Shown here in pieces: positions 56,339-64,000 of a DNA stretch of 64,000 nt. Below the pieces are notes generated by a model that made no database searches, was not told the DNA's origin, and was given only the letters and a program-made list of their open reading frames with translations. The translations under genes and the position numbers were made by a program. The stretch comes from Salminus brasiliensis (taxonomy: Eukaryota > Chordata > Actinopteri > Characiformes > Bryconidae): assembly GCF_030463535.1 (NCBI RefSeq), contig NC_132897.1, positions 4,283,460-4,347,459 on the forward strand, in the 5' to 3' direction. Each line of letters starts with the position of its first letter. The stretch's first letter is position 1.

Positions 56339-57210
56339 CAATAAGTATTAGCTTACTCATCATCTGTCCGTCTCCTGTGCTTCCGCAGGCATCTTCTCTC
56401 CCAGCTTCTGTATGGAAAAAGGTGGCACAAAAGAGCATCACCTCTTTAAAAATTCAATGTAAGTCAATGGACAAAAGTATTTGGACACATGCTTTCTCTC
56501 TCACTGTTTCTTCCAAAATCAAAGGTATTAAAAAGAGTTCATCCTGCTTTTGCTGGAGTAACTGTCTCTACTGTCCAGCAAAAAAGGCTTTCTACAAGAT
56601 TCTGGAGGAGCACTGCAGTGAGCATTTGATTGCATTCAGCAACAACATTAGTAAAGTCAGGATGTGGGATGATGATCACCACTCCACTTCATCCCCAACC
56701 AACTCCTCAACTCATCTCTGAATGGAGCACCAACCATCATTCCTGAGAACACAGTTGTTCCACTGCACCACAGCTCAATGCTGGGGGGCTTTATATCCCC
56801 TCTAGCCCACGCCTGGCATTAGGCACTCCCTGTAAAGAATAATGGCAATAGAAACAAGACTTTCTGCAGCAGATAAACGTGAGCCGTTTGGCACCAAACC
56901 TAATGCCAGGTGTGGGCGGAGTGTGGGAGGAGTATAAATGCATATGTTAGATTACCACAACTTTTTAAAGATCTGTGGGACAGGTCTTATTGCTCTCAGA
57001 CTTCTCAGCAGTAGCTGACTGAAGGGGAAACGGGTCTCAAATACTGAATACTTACGAGCTCGTCATCGAGCCCCCCGGCAGATGGTGTGAGCCGCTGAAT
57101 GCTTGCCCCTTTGACATGCCCATCTCTGAGGCAGTTAGATGTGGAAGGGTGGAGTAAACTGAGGGAAGGTAGCCCAGGTCACCACCGCTGCCTGGACTGG
57201 CGCTGTGCAT
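53243..57210 (-). CDS. ccdc117: CCDC117 orthologue, five coding exons, 290 residues
   Basis: Coding exons in gene order: 57210-57056 (ATG 57210-57208), 56407-56357, 56180-55905, 55028-54885, 53489-53243 (tag). Phases all fit and the sum is 873 nt. The human protein is of similar length (about 280 residues, from memory). Recognisable landmarks are a basic stretch CLRKHRRRTDD and AKRRKLMEEAG (likely nuclear localisation), AAQRKLQEIEDR, an acidic ITLEDDSDEDLDVE, PVLVLSDSLREGLQ, SCMELVLWRPPEDP and a C-terminus ending EEDMEL. These match the order and wording of CCDC117 motifs as I recall them. CCDC117's molecular role is poorly defined; human work links it to genome-stability factors, and nothing here adds to that. 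It converges with the coiled-coil gene. Confidence 0.92.
53728..53990 (-). mobile_element. Inverted copy of the cccaatacttttgtcc element in ccdc117 intron
   Basis: It begins tttggacaaaagtattggga and continues through agtaactgtctctactgtcc and gaaggctttctactagattt to caacttcccatctcatccc. It lies in the last intron of ccdc117, in the same sense as that gene. Truncated at the right. Confidence 0.65.
54570..54780 (+). repeat. Dispersed repeat related to 37785-38030
   Basis: It shares gtcattttggagca, attggtccatccatcatg, ataatgtaaagagcc, gtcaaaaagtgaaaatggag and acgagggttttgcgggaca with the repeat next to exon 38034-38135 and its inverted copy at 31980-32180. Confidence 0.6.
55415..55645 (-). mobile_element. 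tRNA-derived SINE, inverted copy in ccdc117 intron
   Basis: The reverse complement matches the SINE at 39545-39795: cgggtatcgaacccacaacc is the B-box region, then agcttgccgagcccggg, gtgggtaaagggcc and cacgtgtgttc-like text with an internal (ca)n. It is inserted beside a gtgcaaagtttggacacccc repeat. Confidence 0.75.
56281..56332. repeat. (TA)n microsatellite 25 bp downstream of a ccdc117 donor
   Basis: About 26 ta units lie in the 176-base intron between ccdc117 coding exons 2 (56407-56357) and 3 (56180-55905), leaving little other sequence in that intron. Length change here would alter intron size by a large fraction. Confidence 0.93.
56470..56940 (-). mobile_element. Inverted copy of the cccaatacttttgtcc element in ccdc117 intron 2
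   Basis: It begins ggacaaaagtatttggacac and contains gctggagtaactgtctctac, ttgattgcattcagcaac, gctttatatcccctctagcc and gtaaagaataatggcaatag. Nearly full length. Confidence 0.7.
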
Positions 57211-57545
57211 CCCTGCTTCACTCTCTACAGTAACAGACACACAAACATAGGTCATGCCAGATCCAGTACAGGGACTATTGCAATGCTGAGCGATTTGGTA
57301 AAAATGGTAGATCATGATATTTAAAGACATTTTTACAATGCACTAAATCCAAATACTCTCCCATACTGAGTCCTGTGACTTTTACTCACAATATGCTGCA
57401 CCCCATTCAATCAAATAGGTCTGATTACACTTTTTGTAATTAATTATTTGTATATCTTGTACCACAATAACAAAATGTATCACAATGCGATATATTATTG
57501 TCATACTGCCGACCCCTAATTAGTACATTAATAATAATAATAATA

Positions 57546-57686
57546 ATCTTTACTATTATTATTGAGAGTCCCAATAACATATACATTTCCTGGACAGTAA
57601 GTGTTTCTATATTTAGAGTATATTTAGTTTTATTTATTAGAGGGTCACTAAGATAGATAACACATGATAATACTGACAGCACGTTC
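57546..57686 (+). repeat. Left copy of ~140-bp direct repeat flanking a trinucleotide array
   Basis: The text ccctggacagtaagtgtttc-like through agagggtcactaagatagat and catgataatactgacagcac recurs at 58571-58713 in the same orientation with few changes. The two copies border the tag/agt array exactly. Confidence 0.85.
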
Positions 57687-57689
57687 TTG

Positions 57690-58580
57690 TAATGGTAGTT
57701 GTAGTAGTAGTGGTGATAGTAGTTATAGTAGTAGCTGTAGTGGTAGTTGTGATAGAAGTAGTGGTAGTAGTAGTGGTGGTAATAGTAGTAGCAGTAGTAG
57801 TAGTAGTGGTAATAGTAGTAGCAGTAGTAGTAGTAGTGGTAGTAGTAATAGTAGTAGCAGTAGTAGTAGTAGTAATAGTAGTAGCAGTAGTAGTAGTAGT
57901 GGTAATAGTAGTAGCGGTAGTAGTAGTAGTAGTGGTAATAGTAGTAGCAGTAGTAGTAGTAGTGGTAATAGTAGTAGCAGTAGTAGTAGTAGTAATAGTA
58001 GCAGTAGTAGTAGTAGTGGTAATAGTAGTAGCAGTAGTAGTAGTAGTGGTAATAGTAGTAGCAGTAGTAGTAATAGTAGTAGCAGTAGTAGTAGTAGTAA
58101 TAGTAGTAGCAGTAGTAGTAGTAATAGTAGTAGCAGTAGTAGTAGTAATAGTAGTGGTAATAGTAGTAGCAGTAGCAGTAGTAATAGCAGTAGTAGTAGT
58201 AGTGGTAATAGTAGTAGCAGTAGTAGTAGTAATAGTAGCAGTAGTAGCAGTAGTAGTAGCAGTAATAGTAGTAGCAGTAGTAGTAGAAGTAGTGGTAATA
58301 GTAGTAGCAGTAGTAGTAGTAATAGTAGTAGCAGTAATAGTAGTAGCAGTAGTAGTAGTGGTAATAGTAGTAGCAGTAGTAGTAGTAGTAGTGGCAGTAG
58401 TAGTAGTAGTAGTAAGATATTCCTTTATTAGTCCCACAGTGAGGAAATGCACATTGGTAGTAGTAGTGGTGGGTTTAGTAGTAGTAGTAATAGTAGTAGT
58501 GGTAGTTTTAGGGGTAGTAGTAGTAGTAGTGGTGGTAGTTTTAGTGGTGGTAGTAGTAGTTATAGTAGTACTCTTTATTA
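57690..58580. repeat. Compound trinucleotide array (agt/agc/ggt/aat) in ccdc117 intron 1
   Basis: About 890 bp made almost entirely of agt triplets with interspersed agc, ggt and aat. A 45-bp element tail (ttcctttattagtcccacag) interrupts it at 58417-58455. The array is stop-free in several frames, so it yields spurious poly-Ser, poly-Val and poly-Thr proteins. Confidence 0.95.
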
Positions 58581-58713
58581 TTATTATTATTTAGAGTCAC
58601 AGTAACATATGAATTCCCTGGACAGTAAGTGTTTCTACATTTAGAGTATATGTAGTATATTTATTAGAGGGTCACTAAGATAGATAACACATGATCATAC
58701 TGACAGCACGTTG
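58571..58713 (+). repeat. Right copy of the ~140-bp direct repeat
   Basis: See the copy at 57546-57686. Shared text: ctggacagtaagtgtttcta, tattagagggtcactaagat and tactgacagcacgtt. Confidence 0.85.
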
Positions 58714-59180
58714 TTCCAGAAGCCCTGGTCTTTGTGTAGCAGCTCTCTGGTCAACTTTAGGTAGTAATAAAGGTGGGGTGTAGCTTTATCTTCACAATAT
58801 TAGTTGCAAAAAATATTAATTAATTTTAAAACACACAAATTAAGTTGTATTTCATTAGTAATATTAGCTCCATCTTAAAAAAAATGGTCATGTGAAGATT
58901 AAAAATACTATTATATGTAATTTGTTTTTATAATAAACTAGTTAGCTGGCTCCCTAATTAGGCTGGATAACTAGTGGGTGTCTGCACACTAGCTAACTGC
59001 AGCTGTCTCTACAGAAATTAGTGGATCAAAATCAGGCCTTGGCCATAAAACGTTGAGAGGACGGAATATATTTTTCATTTCAGAGCAACCCTGTGTTTAT
59101 AGGGCTCAGCTGTCAGCTGCTGTCACTTATCAGTGCCCTGGCTGTGCAGCACGGCATTACGCAGCCGTAATGTAACTCAC

Positions 59181-59330
59181 CTCCGCGAGCTTAGCTTAGC
59201 GTTCAACTACTCCGCGCGCAAGTTGTCTGCATCCCGTCCTCAGCTTCAGATCTCAGCGCGGCTCGACGCCGTCGTTGTTCAGTGCCTGTAAAACGCTGTT
59301 AATGCTCCTGCTGTCTGCTGAAGTTAAGCA
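59181..59330 (-). other. ccdc117: Probable non-coding first exon of ccdc117
   Basis: On the minus strand ctcgcggag|gtgagttac gives a strong donor at 59180-59175. The next acceptor is at 57226-57225, before the exon with the start codon. The upstream edge is not determined; GC-rich sequence continues to about 59560. Confidence 0.5.
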
Positions 59331-59454
59331 GCCAGCGCGGGTTTGAGAAAACTCAAGAAAAAAAAACACCGAGATAAATATGACGCTCTGCGTCTGCTCA
59401 CGCTCCGAGTCTGCGCGAACCCGAGAACGCGCTTCAACCTTCTGGATCGCGCGC

Positions 59455-59476
59455 GCACTGTGGGATTTGTAGTCCG
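59455..59476 (-). promoter_or_regulatory. ccdc117: ZNF143/THAP11-type motif in the ccdc117 promoter
   Basis: The minus strand reads actacaaatcccacagtgcg. This fits the ACTACAnnTCCCA core recognised by ZNF143 (SBS element), common within 200 bp of vertebrate housekeeping start sites. It lies in a CpG-rich stretch just upstream of the likely first exon. A second partial core (aggactacaac) is at 59489-59499. Confidence 0.55.
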
Positions 59477-59726
59477 GTAAGACCGCGGGTTGTAGTCCTC
59501 ACCCTCAGCTGCTGTAAACAAACCCACATGTCGTGCTTTTGGACGCGCTGGCCGGTGGGAATCGCACACACTCTGCTATGCGGACATTAAATAAAGAAAT
59601 ACTTTATTACAGAATACAGAAATTCAACAACAGTACTGATTATTACTTATTACAGTGATATTAGTCGTATTATAAATTTTTGTATTATATTTTTGTTTTA
59701 TGTAATTATTGTTAGTCACACTACTG

Positions 59727-62052
59727 TTGTTATTATTATTATTATTATTATTAGCAGTAGTAGTAGTGGCAGTGGTAGTTTTATTGGTAGTAGTAGCAGT
59801 ATTAGTAATATTAGTAGTAGTGGTAGTAGTGGTAGTTTTAGTATTAGTATTAGAAGTAGTAGCAGCAGTAGCAGTGGTAGTTTTATTGGTAGTAGTAGCA
59901 GTATTAGTAATATTAGTAGTAGTAGCAGTGGTAGTTTTACTGGTAGTATTAGTAGTATTAGTAATATTATTATTATTAGTAGTAGCAGTGGTAGTTTTAT
60001 TGGTAGTATTAGTAGTATTAGTAATATTATTATTATTAGTAGTAGTAGCAGTGGTAGTTTTACTGGTAGTATTAGTAGTATTAGTAATATTATTATTATT
60101 AGTAGTAGCAGTGGTAGTTTTATTGGTAGTAGTATTAGTAATATTAGTAGTAGTAGTAGTAGTGGCAGTGGTAGTTTTATTGGTAGTAATAGTAGTATTA
60201 GTAATATTAGTAGTAGTAGTAGTAGTGGCAGTGGTAGTTTTATTGGTAGTAGTAGTAGTATTAGTAATATTATTATTATTAGTAGTAGCAGTGGTAGTTT
60301 TATTGGTAGTAGTAGTAGTATTAGTAATATTATTATTATTAGTAGTAGCAGTGGTAGTTTTATTGGTAGTAGTAGTAGTATTAGTAATATTAGTAGTAGT
60401 AGCAGTGGTAGTTTTACTGGTAGTATTAGTAGTATTAGTAATATTATTATTATTAGTAGTAGCAGTGGTAGTTTTATTGGTAGTATTAGTAGTATTAGTA
60501 ATATTATTATTATTAGTAGTAGTAGCAGTGGTAGTTTTACTGGTAGTATTAGTAGTATTAGTAATATTATTATTATTAGTAGTAGCAGTGGTAGTTTTAT
60601 TGGTAGTAGTATTAGTAATATTAGTAGTAGTAGTAGTAGTGGCAGTGGTAGTTTTATTGGTAGTAATAGTAGTATTAGTAATATTAGTAGTAGTAGTAGT
60701 AGTGGCAGTGGTAGTTTTATTGGTAGTAGTAGTAGTATTAGTAATATTATTATTATTAGTAGTAGCAGTGGTAGTTTTATTGGTAGTAGTAGTAGTATTA
60801 GTAATATTATTATTAGTAGTAGTAGCAGTGGTAGTTTTATTGGTAGTAGTAGTAGTATTAGTAATATTAGTAGTAGTAGTAGTGGTAGTTTTATTGGTAG
60901 TAGTAGTAGTATTAGTAATATTAGTAGTAGTAGTAGCAGTGGTAGTTTTATTGGTAGTAGTATTAGTAATATTAGTAGTAGTAGTAGTAGTGGCAGTGGT
61001 AGTTTTATTGGTAGTAATAGTAGTATTAGTAATATTAGTAGTAGTAGTAGTAGTGGCAGTGGTAGTTTTATTGGTAGTAGTAGTAGTATTAGTAATATTA
61101 TTATTATTAGTAGTAGTGGCAGTGGTAGTTTTATTGGTAGTAGTAGCAGTATTAGTAATATTAGTAGCAGCAGTAGTAGTAGTGGTAGTTTTATTGGTAG
61201 TAGTAGTAGTAGTAGTAATATTAGTAGTAGTAGTAGTAGTGATAGTTTTAGTATTAGTATTAGAAGTAGCAGCAGTAGCAGTGGTAGTTTTATTGGTAGT
61301 AGTAGTAGTATTAGTAATATTAGTAGTAGTAGTAGTAGTGGCAGTGGTAGTTTTATTGGTAGTAGTAGTAGTATTAGTAATATTATTATTATTAGTAGTA
61401 GTAGCAGTGGTAGTTTTATTGGTAGTAGTAGTATTAGTAATATTAGTAGTAGTAGTAGTAGTGGCAGTGGTAGTTTTATTGGTAGTAGTAGTAGTATTAG
61501 TAATATTATTATTATTAGTAGTAGTAGCAGTGGTAGTTTTATTGGTAGTAGTAGTAGTATTAGTAATATTATTATTATTAGTAGTAGTGGCAGTGGTAGT
61601 TTTATTGGTAGTAGTAGCAGTATTAGTAATATTAGTAGCAGCAGCAGTAGCAGTGGTAGTTTTATTGGTAGTAGTAGTATTAGTAATATTAGTAGTAGTA
61701 GTAGTAGTAGTTTTATTGGTAGTAGTAGTAATATTAGTAATAGTAGTAGTAGTGGCAGTAGTGGTTTTATTGGTAGTAATAGTAGTATTAGTAATATTAG
61801 TAGTAGTAGTAGTAGTGATAGCAGTAGTAGTATCAGTAGCAGTAAAAGTAGTAGCAGCAGTAGTAGTAGCAGTGGTAGTTTCAGTGGTAGTGGTAGTAGT
61901 ACTATCAGTAGCAGTAGTAGTAGCAGTAGTAGTTTCAGTGGTAGTGGTAGCAGTAGTAGTAGTAGTAGCAGTAGTAGTTTCAGTGGTAGTGGTAGCAGTA
62001 GTAGTAGTGGTAGTAGCAGTAGTAGTAGTGATGATAGTAGTAGTAGCGGTGG
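59727..62052. repeat. 2.3-kb trinucleotide-derived satellite with ~60-bp unit and 477-bp higher-order repeat
   Basis: The basic phrase ggtagttttattggtagtag and agtattagtaatatt recurs about every 60 bp. A block of several units is repeated at an offset of 477 bp (the ttttactgg landmark at about 59935 and 60412), showing segmental amplification. Three frames are stop-free for about 790 codons, all low-complexity. No gene is supported. Confidence 0.95.
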
Positions 62053-62101
62053 TAAGATAAGATAATGCTTTATTAGTCCCACAGTGGGGAAATTCACACT
62101 G
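62053..62101 (+). mobile_element. Short element tail, ctttattagtcccacagtgg
   Basis: The phrase gataagataatgctttattagtcccacagtggggaaattcacac (written here as overlapping words: aagataatgctttattagtc, cccacagtggggaaattcac) occurs here and, slightly altered, at 58411-58455 and 62204-62251. Each time it is embedded in agt-type triplet DNA. It is probably the 3' tail of a fish retroposon that seeds simple repeats. Confidence 0.6.
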
Positions 62102-64000
62102 GTAGTAGTAGTAGCGGTAGTTTTAGTAGTAGTAGTATCAGTAGTAGTAGTGTTAGTGGTAGTTTTAGGGGTAGTAGTAGTTGTTGTAGTTGTAGTGGTG
62201 GTAAGATAAGATAATCCTTTATTAGTCCCACAGTTGGGAAATTCACACTGGTAGTAGTAGCGGTAGTTTTAGTAGTAGTAGTAGTAGTGGTGGTGGTGGT
62301 AGTAATAGTGATAGTAATAGTAGCAATGGTAGTTTTAGTGGTGGTGGTGATAGTAGTAGTAGTGGTGGTGGTGGTAGTAATAGTGATAGTAATAGTAGCA
62401 ATGGTAGTTTTAGTGGTGGTGGTGATAGTAGTAGTAGTAGTTATAGTAATAGTGGTAGTAGTAATAGTCAAAGTAGTAGTAGCAGTAGCAGTAGTGTTAG
62501 TGGTAGTTTTAGGGGTAGTAGTAGTAGCAGTAGTGGTGGTTTTAGTGGTAGTGGTGGTTTTAGTGGTAGTGATGGTAGTAGTGGTGGTTTTAGTGATAGT
62601 GGTGTTGGTAGTAGTACTGGTGGTGGTGGTGGTCTTATTAGTGGTAGTGGTGGTTTTAGTGGTAGTGGTGGTTTTAGTGGTAGTGATGGTAGTAGTGGTG
62701 GTTTTAGTGATAGTGGTGTTGGTAGTAGTACTGGTGGTGGTGGTGGTCTTATTAGTGGTAGTGGTGGTTTTAGTGGTAGTGGTGGTTTTAGTGGTAGTGA
62801 TGGTAGTAGTGGTGGTTTTAGTGATAGTGGTGTTGGTAGTAGTACTGGTGGTGGTGGTGGTCTTATTAGTGGTAGTGGTGGTTTTAGTGGTAGTGGTGGT
62901 TTTAGTGGAAGTGGTAGTGGTAGTAGTAGTAGTAGTAGTAGTGGTAGTGGTAGTAATAGTGGTGGTTTTAGTGATAGTGGTGATAGTAGTAGTGGTAGTT
63001 TTAGTGGTAGTGGTGGTAGTAGTGGTGGTTTTAGTGATAGTGGTGGTTTTAGTGATAGTAGTGATAGTAGTAGTAGTGCTTTTAGTGGTAGTGGTAGTAG
63101 TAGTGGTGGTTTTAGTAATAGTGGTGGTTTTAGTGATAGTAGTGATAGTAGTAGTGGTAGTTTTAGTGGTAGTGGTAGTAGTAGTGGTGGTTTTAGTAAT
63201 AGTGGTGGTTTTAGTGATAGTAGTGGTTTTAGTGATAGTAGTGATAGTAGTGGTGGTAGTTTTAGTGGTAGTGGTGGTAGTAGTGGTGGTTTTAGTGATG
63301 GTGTTTTTAGTGATAGTAGTGATAGTAGTAGTAGTGGTTTTAGTGGTAGTGGTGGTAGTAGTGGTGGTTTTAGTGATAGTAGTGATAGTAGTAGTGGTGG
63401 TTTTAGTGGTAGTGGTGGTAGTAGTGGTGGTTTTAGTGATGGTGTTTTTAGTGATAGTAGTGATAGTAGTAGTAGTGGTTTTAGTGGTAGTGGTGGTAGT
63501 AGTGGTGGTTTTAGTGGTAGTGGTGGTTTTAGTGATAGTAGTAGTAGTGGTTTTAGTGGTAGTGGTGGTAGTAGTGGTGGTTTTAGTGGTAGTGGTAGTG
63601 GTGGTGGTTTTAGTGATAGTGGTGGTTTTAGTGATAGTGGTGGTAGTGGTGGTAGTAGTGGTTTTAGTGGTGGGTTTAGTGATAGTGGTGGTTTTAGTGG
63701 TAGTGGTGGTGATAGTGGTAGTGGTGGTAGTAGTGGTGGTTTTAGTGATAGTGGTGGTTTTAGTGATAGTGGTGGGTTTAGTGGTAGTGGTGGTGATAGT
63801 GGTAGTAGTGGTGGTTTTAGTGATAGTGGTGGGTTTAGTGGTAGTGGTGGTGATAGTGGTAGTAGTGGTGGTTTTAGTGATAGTGGTGGTTTTAGTGATA
63901 GTAGTGATAGTAGTAGTGGTTTTAGTGGTAGTGGTGGTAGTAGTGGTGGTTTTAGTGATAGTGGTGTTTTTAGTGATAGTGGTTTTAATGGTAGTGGTGG
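62102..64000. repeat. Trinucleotide-derived satellite (ggt/agt) with 114-bp higher-order unit, runs off window
   Basis: This continues the array to the right edge with richer ggt content. Landmarks tcttattagtggtagtggtg at 62633, 62747 and 62861 show three nearly exact 114-bp units. Beyond 62900 shorter units of ggtggttttagtgatagtgg dominate. A second element tail lies at 62204-62251. Confidence 0.95.

Noticed and set aside
57637..58594. Poly-Thr, poly-Ser and poly-Val frames of 255-300 codons
   Set aside because: Same reason: agt/agc/ggt triplet array in ccdc117 intron 1.
59693..62097. Three overlapping open frames of about 790 codons (Ser/Ile-rich, Val/Leu-rich, Leu-rich on the minus strand)
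   Set aside because: They are stop-free only because the DNA is triplet repeat. There is no splice, codon or composition evidence of a protein, and all frames are equally open.

Overview
This window is eukaryotic nuclear DNA, almost certainly from a teleost fish. Exons are short and bounded by GT/AG splice sites. Introns are full of CA/CT/TA microsatellites, minisatellites, tRNA-derived SINEs and small terminal-inverted-repeat transposons. The repeat families (TIRs such as cccaatacttttgtccat and acagctctggaaaaaa) suggest an ostariophysan such as a characin or catfish, but that is inference from repeat style only. There are no bacterial genes, operons or CRISPR arrays.

Three protein-coding genes can be assembled from splice-consistent exons. 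(1) Positions 1-14440, plus strand: the 3' two thirds of osbp2 (ORP4, an oxysterol/PI4P-binding protein). It has 12 exons encoding 558 residues, with the FFAT motif and the whole lipid-binding ORD domain; the PH domain lies off the left edge. (2) About 24550-47962, plus strand: a 26-coding-exon gene for a 1042-residue, largely coiled-coil protein that I cannot name. Every exon junction is in phase, and its promoter has three tandem RFX-type half-sites, which hints at a ciliary or centrosomal role. (3) 59300-53243, minus strand: ccdc117, with five coding exons, 290 residues and one or more upstream non-coding exons, behind a CpG-rich promoter with a ZNF143-type motif. Genes 2 and 3 converge tail to tail. 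osbp2 and CCDC117 are both on human 22q12, so conserved linkage supports the osbp2 call.

Repeats by region: 0.83-2.46 kb, AT-rich degenerate tandem DNA; 4.5-6.13 kb, a TIR element filled with a telomere-like minisatellite; 8.7-12.05 kb, two related minisatellites in osbp2 introns; 15.4-18.7 kb, a tandem repeat between genes; 22.3-24.5 and 25.05-26.3 kb, two minisatellites on either side of the coiled-coil gene's promoter; 36.0-36.5 kb, a 34-bp array; 46.98-47.76 and 48.13-49.6 kb, G-rich and C-rich arrays forming an inverted pair around that gene's last exon; 57.69-58.58 and 59.73-64.0 kb, very long trinucleotide-based arrays.

I found no wholly new biological system. The observations most worth following are the inverted, internally deleted copy of exon 18 in intron 9 of the coiled-coil gene (the pair flanks exons 10-17 and could favour circular RNA), the inverted minisatellite arms around its terminal exon, and the RFX-like promoter of this unrecognised gene.
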